DNA of 64,000 nt from DASYLJ01 sp964432595 (GTDB lineage: Bacteria; Desulfobacterota; Binatia; DP-6), in assembly GCA_964432595.1 (NCBI GenBank), contig CAYSOF010000012.1:1-64000 (forward strand), written 5' to 3'. Position 1 is the first letter of the stretch, and the number at the start of each line of letters is the position of its first letter. Shown here one piece after another: positions 45,250 to 53,445 of the stretch. Both the position numbers and the translations under genes were made by a program. The notes under the pieces are model-generated. The model saw only the letters and a list, made by a program, of their open reading frames with translations, had not been told where the DNA came from and ran no database searches.

Positions 45250-45825
45250 ATGGTGCGCGTCGTCCCATGCCTTCTCCTGTCCGTCGCATTGGCGGTGACA
45301 CCCGTCATGGCTGCGCCAACGCCAGCGCAGAAATGCACGGCTGCGAAGCTCAAGGCGGTTGGCAAGAAGTATCTCGGCAAGTTCAAGTGCGCAGCGAAGG
45401 CCGAGCTGAAGGGCGCGGGCGTCGACCCCCTCTGCCTGGCCAAGGTCGAGGAGAAGTTCCTCGCGGCCTTCGCCAGCGCCGAGGCCCGTGGCGGATGTCT
45501 CACCACCGGCGATGCGGGCGCCATCGAGGCCGCCGTCGACGTCTGCGTCGCCGACGCCGTTGCGGCGCTGGGCCCGACGACCACCACGACGACGTCGTCG
45601 ACCACGACGACCGTGCCGGTGTGTACGGTCGAGGGCGCGCCGTGCGCCCTGTGCGCGGGCGGCGTCTGCCGCGCCCAGATCCCCTCCGGTACGCTCGCCT
45701 GCGTGCGGGGGCCGAGCTGCAACGTGCCGTTCCCCGTCGGGTGCACCTCGGGCGGGGAGTGCACGGACGAGGAGGTCTGCGTGGAAACCGGCGTCTTCGA
45801 CAGTTGCTGCGAGGTCTGCGACTGA
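45250..45825 (+). CDS. Secreted Cys-rich protein with poly-Thr linker
   Basis: This 191-residue protein has a signal peptide (MVRVVPCLLLSVALAVTPVMA). A helical Cys-containing domain follows (AQKCTAAKLKAVGKKYLGKFKCAAKAELKG spans its core), then a Thr/Ser linker (about 121-135, TTTTTTSSTTTTVP) and a compact Cys-rich C-terminus with at least ten Cys. The helical domain resembles the N-terminal part of the pectinacetylesterase-like protein at 53446. Extracellular, function unknown. GGAGG at 45237-45241 is 8 nt before the chosen ATG. Confidence 0.65.
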   Translation: MVRVVPCLLLSVALAVTPVMAAPTPAQKCTAAKLKAVGKKYLGKFKCAAKAELKGAGVDPLCLAKVEEKFLAAFASAEARGGCLTTGDAGAIEAAVDVCVADAVAALGPTTTTTTSSTTTTVPVCTVEGAPCALCAGGVCRAQIPSGTLACVRGPSCNVPFPVGCTSGGECTDEEVCVETGVFDSCCEVCD

Positions 45826-45834
45826 CGTGACGTG

Positions 45835-45862
45835 GCGGGCGGGGCGAGCGAGCCCCGTCCGC
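45835..45862. terminator. Strong hairpin between convergent genes
   Basis: GCGGGCGGGGC (45835-45845) pairs with GCCCCGTCCGC (45852-45862) over 11 bp with one G-U pair and a 6-nt loop. It lies between the convergent Cys-rich gene and the acyl-CoA synthetase gene, so it could serve both directions. Confidence 0.55.
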
Positions 45863-45878
45863 ACGCCGTCTCGCGCCC

Positions 45879-47495
45879 TCAGCCCGGCGGCTTCTTCGCC
45901 CACTCCTGCGTGCGCAGCTCGACGCGCCGGATCTTCCCGCTGACCGTCTTCGGCAGCGACGTCACGAATTCGATCTCGCGCGGGTACTTGTAGGGCGCGG
46001 TCACCGTCTTCACGTGCGTCTGCAGCGCGCCGACCAGATCGGCGCTGCCGGCATGGCCCTCGCGCAGGACGACGAACGCCTTCACGATCTCGCCGCGCAC
46101 GGCGTCCGGGCTGGAGACGACGGCCGACTCGAGCACCGACGGGTGCTGCAGCAGCGCGCTCTCCACCTCGAACGGGCCGATGCGGTAGCCGGCCGAGATG
46201 ATGACGTCGTCGGCGCGGCCGATGAACCAGAGGTAGCCGTCCTCGTCCTGCCGCGCGCGGTCGCCCGTCAGGTACCACTCACCGCGACGGCATGACGCGG
46301 TCTCCTCGGGGTTCTTCCAGTATTCGCGGAAGAGCGACGGCGGATGGCCGCGCAGCGCGAGGTCGCCGATCTCGCCGGCCGGCAGCTCGGCGCCGTCGTC
46401 GCCGATGACACGCAGGTCGTGGCCCGGGAACGGCTTGCCCATCGAGCCGGGCCGGATGGGCAGCGTCGGCAGGTTGGCGGCGAGGATGATGCTTTCCGTC
46501 TGGCCGTAGCCGTCGTGGATCAGCATGCCGAACGCGTCGTGCCAGGCGTGGATCGCTTCCGGATTGAGCGGCTCGCCGGCGCCGACGCAGTGCCGCAACC
46601 GCGGCAGCCGCCAGCGCGACAGGTCCTGCTTCACGAGCAGGCGGTACTCCGTCGGCGGCGCGCAGAACGTCGACACCTCGTAGCGCGTCAGGAGGTCCAT
46701 CTCGCGCTCGGGATCGAAGCGGCCGTCGTACATGAACGTCGTCGTGCCGTTCATCCACGGGCCGAACAGCACGCCGTACGCGGCCTTCGCCCAGCCCGTG
46801 TCGGACGTCGTCCAGTGCAGGTCGGTGCGCTGCAGGTCGAGCCAGTACTCGCCCGTATAGCGCTGCGCGAAGGTGTAGGCGTGCGTGTGCAACACGGCCT
46901 TCGGCTCCTTCGTCGTGCCCGACGTGTAGAAGCAGAGCGCCGGCTCGTCGCTGCGCGTGCGCGTGGCGACGCCGCCCGACGACGCCTTCGCCAGCGTCGC
47001 GTCGAAGTCGTGCCAGCCCGCCGGCGCGCCGCCGACCGCGAGCCGTACGTCGACACCGGGCACGTCGGCCAGCGCCGCGTCGACGACGTCGGCCTGGTCG
47101 ACGGTCGTGACGATGGCACGCGCGCCACTGTGCCGTGCGCGGTAGGCGATGTCGGCGGCGCGGAGCTGCGCCGTGCACGGGATGACCAGCGCGCCGAGCT
47201 TGATCCCGCCGATCATGGCGACGTGCCACTGCGGGATGCGCGGCAGCATGACGAGCACGGGCTCGCCGCGCTTCACGCCGAGGCCCGCGAGCGCGTTCAT
47301 GCAGCGCGTGGACGCGACGGCGACGTCCCAGAACGTGAGCCGGGCGGTGTGCCCGGCTTCGTTCTCCCAGTAGAGCGCGGTACGGCTGCGGTCGGTGCCC
47401 CACGCGTCGATCAGCGCGCCGAAGTTGAACTCCTCCGGGACGTCCCAGCGGAAGTTCGCGACCAGGTCGGTGTAGAGCCGCGCCGGCGCTATCAT
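45879..47495 (-). CDS. AMP-forming acyl-CoA synthetase
   Basis: This 538-residue ANL-superfamily ligase has the phosphate-binding loop FYTSGTTKEPKAVLHTH, the A5-type motif DGYGQTES, the hinge region YLTGDRARQDEDGYLWFIGRADD and the catalytic Lys context KTVSGKIRRVELR. It converts a carboxylate, ATP and CoA to acyl-CoA; the sequence is closest in feel to medium-chain/acetyl-CoA synthetase-like members. The ATG at 47495 overlaps the stop of the ThDP enzyme by 4 bp, so a 2-oxoacid-derived product may feed it. Confidence 0.9.
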   Translation of the reverse strand: MIAPARLYTDLVANFRWDVPEEFNFGALIDAWGTDRSRTALYWENEAGHTARLTFWDVAVASTRCMNALAGLGVKRGEPVLVMLPRIPQWHVAMIGGIKLGALVIPCTAQLRAADIAYRARHSGARAIVTTVDQADVVDAALADVPGVDVRLAVGGAPAGWHDFDATLAKASSGGVATRTRSDEPALCFYTSGTTKEPKAVLHTHAYTFAQRYTGEYWLDLQRTDLHWTTSDTGWAKAAYGVLFGPWMNGTTTFMYDGRFDPEREMDLLTRYEVSTFCAPPTEYRLLVKQDLSRWRLPRLRHCVGAGEPLNPEAIHAWHDAFGMLIHDGYGQTESIILAANLPTLPIRPGSMGKPFPGHDLRVIGDDGAELPAGEIGDLALRGHPPSLFREYWKNPEETASCRRGEWYLTGDRARQDEDGYLWFIGRADDVIISAGYRIGPFEVESALLQHPSVLESAVVSSPDAVRGEIVKAFVVLREGHAGSADLVGALQTHVKTVTAPYKYPREIEFVTSLPKTVSGKIRRVELRTQEWAKKPPG

Positions 47496-49165
47496 CGTCG
47501 TGCCTTTCCTCGCCCTTTGCCGGCGGACGCCTGGATGTACTTGCGCGAGATCGGCGAGTGGTCGTCGGGCGCCACGCACGCTTCCACCACGACGAAGGTC
47601 TTCTTGTGCGCCGCCGCGGCCGTCAACGCGTCGCGCAGCTCGCGCGACGTCTCGGCGCGGAAGCCGACGCCGCCCCACGACTGCGCGAGCTCGGCGTACG
47701 GCCAGTTCGGGATGTCGAGCAGCGCCGGCTTGTTCACCACCGGCCGGAAGATCTGCCACCCGCCGTTGTTGACGACGACCACGATCGGATTGAGCCCGTA
47801 TCGTGTCGCCTGCGCAATCTCGGGCCCGGTCATCTGGAACGCGCCGTCGCCGGCCAGCACCAGCGGACGGCCCGCCTTGCCGAGCTGCGCGCCGAGCGCG
47901 CCCGGCACGCTGAAGCCCATCGACGCATAGAACCCCTGCGCGAGATAGCCGCCGCCGCGGTTGACGCGCGTGTCGAGCCCGGCGAACAGCATGTCGCCCG
48001 AGTCGGCGACGACGAGCATGTTGCGGTTCGCGCGCAGCACGCGGTTCACCTCGTGCAGCAGCGCCGTGACCGTGAGCGGCTGGTCGGACACGCGCGCCGG
48101 CGGCGGCAGGTTGTCGACGTAGCGCACGCGTTCCGTGTGCTTGCGCAGCCGCGCGCGCAGCAGCCCGCGGACGAAGTCGCGGATGTGGACGTCGCGGTAG
48201 GTGTGGAAGCTCACGTCGACGCGGTCGTCGACGGCCCAGATGGAGCGATCGCGCGTGACGCGCGGCGCACGCGCGCCGAGGTCCATGTCGGTGCGCATCG
48301 CGCCGAGGTTGAGCACGAGGTCGGCGCGGTCCTCGCGGTTCAGGATGCGCTTCGGCGAGATCGCTCCGATGTGCACGCCCATGTAGAGCGGGTGGTCCTC
48401 CGGGAACGCGCCCTTCGACAGCATCGTCGTGACGACGGGCGCACCCATGGTCTCGGCGAGCGTCTTCACCTCGCGCTGCAGGTTGTACCGGAAGGTCTCG
48501 ATGCCCACGGTGACCATCGGCCGGCGCGCGGCGTTGATGCGCGCCGCGGTCTCGCGCACCGCCTCGGCCACGTTGTGGTCGTCGGAGCGTGCGAACGACA
48601 GCGACCCGTCCCAGGCGACGATGTCGTCCGGCACGGGGATGCGACGGTCGACCATGTCGCGGTGGATCTCGAGGTAGCCCGGGCGCTGCTCGCGCCAGAT
48701 CGCCTGCACCACGCGGTGCACCGTCTCGGCGGCGGTGCGCGGGTCGTGCAGGACGGCGGACGCGCACGTGAGCTCGCGGTAGATGCGCTCCTGCGAGTCG
48801 ATCGCCTTTGCCTGATGGTGGATGAGCGTGCCGAGCTTCGTCTCCTCGTCGCCGGGACCGCCGCTCAGCACGAGCAGCGGCACGCGCTCCGAGAACGACC
48901 CGGCGACGGGGTTCACCATGTTGTGGCCGCCGGCGCCGTAGGTGACGCAGACGACGCCGATCCGCCCGGTCGCGCGCGCGTAGCCGTCGACGGCGAACCC
49001 CACCCCGGGCTCGTGCGACAGCGTGACGATCCGGAGACCGCGCTTCGCGCCGAAGCGCAGGAAGAGCCGCAGGACGAGATCGCCGGGGATGCCGAAGAGA
49101 TGCGTGACGCCGATCTTCAGCAGGTAGGCGACCATGAAGTCGCCGAGCGCCATCGTGGCCCGCAC
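47492..49165 (-). CDS. ThDP-dependent 2-oxoacid decarboxylase-like enzyme
   Basis: This 557-residue protein has all three domains of the acetolactate synthase/pyruvate decarboxylase superfamily: the N-terminal Pyr domain with the cofactor-activating E52 in SHEPGVGFAVDGYARATG, a central Rossmann-like domain, and the C-terminal PP domain with GDGAFQMTGPE and the NN of VVVVNNGGW. The HH pair in GTLIHHQAK resembles decarboxylases of the phenylpyruvate/indolepyruvate type rather than acetolactate synthase. A GTG start is favoured by GGGGAG 7 nt upstream; ATG at 49153 is the alternative. Confidence 0.82.
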   Translation of the reverse strand: MRATMALGDFMVAYLLKIGVTHLFGIPGDLVLRLFLRFGAKRGLRIVTLSHEPGVGFAVDGYARATGRIGVVCVTYGAGGHNMVNPVAGSFSERVPLLVLSGGPGDEETKLGTLIHHQAKAIDSQERIYRELTCASAVLHDPRTAAETVHRVVQAIWREQRPGYLEIHRDMVDRRIPVPDDIVAWDGSLSFARSDDHNVAEAVRETAARINAARRPMVTVGIETFRYNLQREVKTLAETMGAPVVTTMLSKGAFPEDHPLYMGVHIGAISPKRILNREDRADLVLNLGAMRTDMDLGARAPRVTRDRSIWAVDDRVDVSFHTYRDVHIRDFVRGLLRARLRKHTERVRYVDNLPPPARVSDQPLTVTALLHEVNRVLRANRNMLVVADSGDMLFAGLDTRVNRGGGYLAQGFYASMGFSVPGALGAQLGKAGRPLVLAGDGAFQMTGPEIAQATRYGLNPIVVVVNNGGWQIFRPVVNKPALLDIPNWPYAELAQSWGGVGFRAETSRELRDALTAAAAHKKTFVVVEACVAPDDHSPISRKYIQASAGKGRGKARR

Positions 49166-49201
49166 CGCTCCCCTCCCCTCGTTGCTGCCGACCGCTGCCG
49201 C

Positions 49202-50098
49202 TTACGCGAAGAACTCCACCGCGTCGCCCGAATCGACCGTCACCTGCCGCGCCTCGCTGCCGCGATACACCGTGAGCGCGACCGCCTCGCCGGGCCGGCG
49301 AGTCCACAGATGGCGATAGAGCGTCGCTCGATCCGCGACGTCGCGTCCGTCGACCGAGAGCACGACGTCGCCCGCCTTGAGGCCCGCCCGCTCCGCCGGC
49401 CCGCCGGGCAGGATGCCCGCGATCACGACGTGGTTGTTCATGGCGTAGCAGAAGACGCCGAGCCACGCGCGCGTGCCCATCCCGGTGCGGCCGCCGCCGA
49501 GGAACTCGCTCTTCGCGTCGAGGTAGTACTCGGACGGAATGGCGAGCGAGAATCGGCCGATCTCGTTCAGGTTGAGCGAGACGACGCCGATCACGCGGCC
49601 GAGGGTGTCGAGCAACGGGCCGCCGCCAAGGCCCGGGTTCATGCTCGTCGTCATGATCGCGCGCTCGAGCACGTACTCCCAGTTCGCGTCGAACGGACCG
49701 AGCCAGCTCACGGCGCCGTTGGCGATGCGCGCGCCGCCCTCGCCCACGCTGGCCACGAGGAACACCTCGTCGCCGAGTGCAAGGTCGGTCGAGCGGCGCA
49801 ACGCCAGCGACGGCAGATCGCCCTCGGCGATGCGCAGCAGCCCCAGGCCCGAGCCGAAGTCGTGCTTCACGACCTCGGCGACGTACTCGCGTTCGTCGAG
49901 CAGCGTGACGCGTACCTCGCTGGCGCCCATCACGACGTAGTTCACGGTGAGGACCAGACCGGCGGGGTCGATGATCGTCCCCGATCCCATGCGCTCCGTG
50001 CCGAGCAGACGCGCGGAGGGGTGCGTATCCGGGATGGTGGATCGGACGTGGACCGTCGCCGGGAGGACGCGTCCGATCAAGCTGACCGCGGCGTTCAC
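49202..50098 (-). CDS. HtrA/DegP-fold pseudoprotease with PDZ domain
   Basis: This 298-residue protein has a trypsin-like domain of the S1C (HtrA) type plus a C-terminal PDZ domain (about 205-295, IAGILPGGPAERAGLKAGDVVLSVDGRDV). All three catalytic positions are replaced: TNNHVV is TVNYVV (His to Y54), the Asp of the SDIAL-type strand is G84, and GNSGGP is GLGGGP (Ser to G158). It has no clear signal peptide. It may act as a scaffold or chaperone-like binding protein. It is 36 bp upstream of the ThDP enzyme on the same strand. GTG start with TAGCGT 8 nt upstream. Confidence 0.75.
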   Translation of the reverse strand: MNAAVSLIGRVLPATVHVRSTIPDTHPSARLLGTERMGSGTIIDPAGLVLTVNYVVMGASEVRVTLLDEREYVAEVVKHDFGSGLGLLRIAEGDLPSLALRRSTDLALGDEVFLVASVGEGGARIANGAVSWLGPFDANWEYVLERAIMTTSMNPGLGGGPLLDTLGRVIGVVSLNLNEIGRFSLAIPSEYYLDAKSEFLGGGRTGMGTRAWLGVFCYAMNNHVVIAGILPGGPAERAGLKAGDVVLSVDGRDVADRATLYRHLWTRRPGEAVALTVYRGSEARQVTVDSGDAVEFFA

Positions 50099-50138
50099 GG
50101 GCTCGCACGCTAAACGCTGCCCCTCCGGGACGCAAGGG

Positions 50139-50144
50139 TATAGA
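50139..50144 (+). promoter_or_regulatory. TATAGA -10-like box close to start codon
   Basis: TATAGA, the most AT-rich word in this divergent interval, ends 10 nt before the ATG at 50155, which has no ribosome site. The opposite-strand TAGCGT at 50107-50112 would serve the HtrA-like gene. Confidence 0.4.
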
Positions 50145-50154
50145 TGATGCGCGC

Positions 50155-51054
50155 ATGTGGCGGAGAGGCGCGGGAATCGCGGCGCTCGCGGTGTTCGGGC
50201 TGGTCCTCGCGCTCGCCGCGGGCGAGGGCATCCTCCGCGCGCTCGGGCTGGGCCATCCCGTGCTCTACGACAACCGCGCGGCGTGGGGATACCGGCCGTT
50301 GCCCGACCAGACGCTCGAGCGCCGCGGCGTGCACGTGCACCTGAACGCACTCGGCACGCGCGGCCCCGACGTCGACCGCGAGCGACGGCCGGGCGTGCGC
50401 CGCGTCCTCTTCCTCGGCGATTCGGTGACCTTCGGGGGCACCTACGTCGACGACGCGGCGCTCTTCTCCGCGGTCGCCGCCGCGGCGCAGCCGGCGCCGA
50501 CCGAGCCGATCAACGCGGGCGTGAACGCGTGGGGATTCGCGAACGTCATCGGTCTGGTGAACGCGACCGGCGGATGGCACAGCGACGTCTGGGTCCTCAC
50601 GGCGCTGGAGGACGACTTCCGCCGCGGCAAGACCACGATCGGCGAGGTGCCCTACTTCAACGTCGCGCCGGCGACGGCCTGGGCGGAGATGGCCGTCCTC
50701 GGCGCGTACCGGCTGCTCGGCCGCTACCGCGTGCCGAAGCCGCCGGAGGACCTCGTCGCGCTCGGACGCGAGAACCTGTCCGTCGTGCAGGCGATCGTCG
50801 CGGCGGCGCGGACCGCCGGCGCGAAGGTCCTGCTCGTGTGGCACCCGTACGAGGGCGCGCTGCGTCTCGGCCGGCCCGAGCCGCACCGCGCGCAGTATCT
50901 CGCGCTCGACGCGGACGCGCGGCTCGATCTGCACGACGCGTACGCGCGCGCGGGCGACGGGCTGTACGTCGACGGCATGCACCTCACGATGAAGGGCCAT
51001 CGCGTCGCGGGCGAGGCCATCGGCGCGGCGCTCGCCCCGATGCTGCCGCCGTAG
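50155..51054 (+). CDS. Membrane-anchored SGNH/GDSL-hydrolase-like protein
   Basis: This 299-residue protein has one N-terminal transmembrane segment (GIAALAVFGLVLALAAGEGIL). An SGNH fold follows: block I LFLGDSVTFGG supplies the Ser nucleophile, a Gly and Asn come in EPINAGVNAWGFAN (NAGVNAWG), and block V DGMHLTMKGH gives the Asp-His pair. A family member of this kind is often involved in acyl or acetyl transfer or hydrolysis on polysaccharides. It is divergent from the HtrA-like gene across 56 bp. Confidence 0.78.
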   Translation: MWRRGAGIAALAVFGLVLALAAGEGILRALGLGHPVLYDNRAAWGYRPLPDQTLERRGVHVHLNALGTRGPDVDRERRPGVRRVLFLGDSVTFGGTYVDDAALFSAVAAAAQPAPTEPINAGVNAWGFANVIGLVNATGGWHSDVWVLTALEDDFRRGKTTIGEVPYFNVAPATAWAEMAVLGAYRLLGRYRVPKPPEDLVALGRENLSVVQAIVAAARTAGAKVLLVWHPYEGALRLGRPEPHRAQYLALDADARLDLHDAYARAGDGLYVDGMHLTMKGHRVAGEAIGAALAPMLPP

Positions 51055-51120
51055 AGCGCGCTTGCATATCGGGGGCGCACGCGGTCAATGGCGCCAACGA
51101 CCGGAGTCGGGGAGGACGGG

Positions 51121-53430
51121 ATGGCCGAGCGCACGTCGTTGCGATTCGTCGCCGAATGTCTTGGTCTGCTGCTCGCGGCACTGCTGGCGCCGGCGAGCGC
51201 CACGGCTGCGATCGTCCCCGGCGGCGGCAGCAGCGCCTCCGATTGCTACGGCGCATTCGACGTGCGCGGCGCCGACGGCGCGTCGCGCAAGGTCGCGTGC
51301 GTCGACGGCGATCCCACGTGCGACGGCGACGGGCAGTGCCAGGGCACGTGCACGTTCGACGTCGCGGTCTGCCTGAACCAGGCGGGCTGCACCCCGCAGC
51401 CGCTCGCGAAGCCGCCGGCGGTGCGGGGCGCAACACTCGTGCTGCCGACTCCCGGCGCCACCGAGCCACTGTGCGGCGCCGGCGGCGAGGTCGCGGTCAC
51501 GGTGCGCGGCCGCAAGCGCACGAAGGCGCGCACGAAGAAGCTGACGCTCAAGGTCGTCACCACCGGGAAACCGAAGTCCGACAAGGATGTCGTCGTGCTG
51601 CGCTGCGCGCCGCGCACCGATGCGTGCCCGACGACGACCACGACGCTGCCGACCACCACCACGACGTTGCCGCCGCGCGGGGCGGCCGATCCGCTCGTCT
51701 ACGCGCTCGCGCCCGACAACGTGCTGCTGCGCTTCCGGCGCAGCACGCCGTCCGACGTGACGACCATCGGCACGGTCACCGGGCTCGGCGACGAGCAGAC
51801 GCTCCGCGGGATCGACGTCCGTCCGCGCACCGGCCAGCTCTACGGTGTCGCGGTCACGACCGCGTCGATCGTCGACAGCACGCTGTTCACGTACGTCATC
51901 GACCCGACCACGGCCGCGGCGACGCCGCTCGGCGCGACCGCCACGGGCCTCACCGACGCCGCCGACGTGCCGACCGGCCTCGCGTTCAATCCGACGACCG
52001 ATCGCATCCGCTACGTGAACACGAACGACGAGAACGCGCGCCTCAACCCCAACAACGCCGCGCTCGCCGGCAACGACACGGACCTCACCGGTCCAGGCAC
52101 GTTCGCCGCGATCGCCGTCGCCCACGATCGCAGCTTCGATCGGCAGAACGTCGGGAGCCCGGCGAACGACGCCATCCCGACGACGGTCTTCGTCATCGAT
52201 CGCGCCGGCAACGCCATGGATATCCTGGGCAGCGTGGACGGCGGCGTATCACCCAACGGCGGCGTCGCCGTGACGTTCGTACCGCTCGGCGTGGACGTGC
52301 ACGCATCGCGCGACGGCGGGTTCGACATCGCGCCCTCCATCGACGGCCCGCTCGGGCTGGCCGCGCTCACGAGCCAGGCCGACGGCCTGACCCACCTGTA
52401 CGACATCACGCCCACCTCGCCGGCCGCGACGCCCATCGGGTTCATCGGCGACGGCACGACGGAGATCCTCTCGCTGGCGATCGCTCCCGACGGCATCGCC
52501 GTCACCGGCGCGGACGCCGGCGGCGAGCCGCGCGTCACGGTGTTCGAGAACGGCGTGCCGGTGCTGAGCTTCCTGGCGTACCCGGCGGAGCAGACGACCG
52601 GCGTGCGCGTGGCCGCGGGCGACGTCACGGGCGACGGCGTCCCGGACGTCGTCACCGCGCCGGGCCCGGGCAGCGCGCCGCTCGTACGCGTCTTCGACGG
52701 CGCCACCGGCGCGCCCGTCGGCGACGCGATCGGCGCCTTCCTCGTCGAGGACCCGGCGTTCGCCGGCGGCGTGTTCGTGGCGTCGGCCGACGTCGACGCC
52801 GACGGCTTCGACGACATCGTCACCGGTCTCGGCCCGGGCGGCGAGCCGCGCGTGCGCGTGTTCAGCGGCCGCACGGGCGTGGAGCTCATGAGCTTCCTCG
52901 CCTACGATCCGGGCTTCACCGGCGGGGTCGCGGTCGCCGCCGGCGACACCAATCTCGACGGCCTCGCGGAGATCGTCACCGGTCCGGTGTCGGGCACGCC
53001 CGCGACCGTGGCCGTGTTCGCCGGACCGCTCGGCGGAGGGCTCGACGGCGTGACCGCCACACCGTTCGGCGCCGACTTCGCCGGCGGCATCGCCGTCGCC
53101 GCCGGCGATGTGAACGGCGACGGCCGCACCGACGTCATCGCCGGCGCGGGCGCCGGCGGCGAGCCGATGGTGCAGGTGCTGAGCGGCGTCGACGGCACGA
53201 CGGTGCTCCACAGCTTCCTCGCGTTCGACGCCGCGTTCCGCGGCGGCGTCCGCGTCGGCGCCGCCGACGTGAACCACGACGGCCGCGCCGAGATCCTGGT
53301 CGCGGGCGGCGCCGGCCGGCCGCCCGAGGTGCGTGCGTTCGACGGCCGGACGCTCGCCGACGTCGGCACGCTGACGGCGTTCCCGCCGGAGCTCACGGGC
53401 GGCGTCTTCGTCGCCGGCGCCCGCCCGTGA
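51121..53430 (+). CDS. Secreted DUF4394 / FG-GAP repeat protein
   Basis: This 769-residue protein has a signal peptide and a Cys-rich N-terminal region (CVDGDPTCDGDGQCQGTC) to about residue 168. A poly-Thr linker at about 170-184 follows, then a DUF4394 domain (about 190-460, VYALAPDNVLLRFRR, FNPTTDRIRYVNTNDENARL). The C-terminus is a chain of five FG-GAP-like repeats (465-769), each with a DVTGDGVPDV-type Ca-binding Asp loop. The last part should fold as a beta-propeller like integrin alpha or VCBS proteins. GGGAGG before the ATG at 51121 supports the start over one at 51088. Confidence 0.8.
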   Translation: MAERTSLRFVAECLGLLLAALLAPASATAAIVPGGGSSASDCYGAFDVRGADGASRKVACVDGDPTCDGDGQCQGTCTFDVAVCLNQAGCTPQPLAKPPAVRGATLVLPTPGATEPLCGAGGEVAVTVRGRKRTKARTKKLTLKVVTTGKPKSDKDVVVLRCAPRTDACPTTTTTLPTTTTTLPPRGAADPLVYALAPDNVLLRFRRSTPSDVTTIGTVTGLGDEQTLRGIDVRPRTGQLYGVAVTTASIVDSTLFTYVIDPTTAAATPLGATATGLTDAADVPTGLAFNPTTDRIRYVNTNDENARLNPNNAALAGNDTDLTGPGTFAAIAVAHDRSFDRQNVGSPANDAIPTTVFVIDRAGNAMDILGSVDGGVSPNGGVAVTFVPLGVDVHASRDGGFDIAPSIDGPLGLAALTSQADGLTHLYDITPTSPAATPIGFIGDGTTEILSLAIAPDGIAVTGADAGGEPRVTVFENGVPVLSFLAYPAEQTTGVRVAAGDVTGDGVPDVVTAPGPGSAPLVRVFDGATGAPVGDAIGAFLVEDPAFAGGVFVASADVDADGFDDIVTGLGPGGEPRVRVFSGRTGVELMSFLAYDPGFTGGVAVAAGDTNLDGLAEIVTGPVSGTPATVAVFAGPLGGGLDGVTATPFGADFAGGIAVAAGDVNGDGRTDVIAGAGAGGEPMVQVLSGVDGTTVLHSFLAFDAAFRGGVRVGAADVNHDGRAEILVAGGAGRPPEVRAFDGRTLADVGTLTAFPPELTGGVFVAGARP

Positions 53431-53445
53431 GCTCGGTGGTGTGGC

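Noticed and set aside
32309..45825. A secondary-metabolite biosynthetic cluster (methyltransferase, haloperoxidase, dehydrogenases)
   Set aside because: There is no PKS, NRPS, terpene or RiPP core, and the genes fall into separate transcription units. A catabolic reading fits better.
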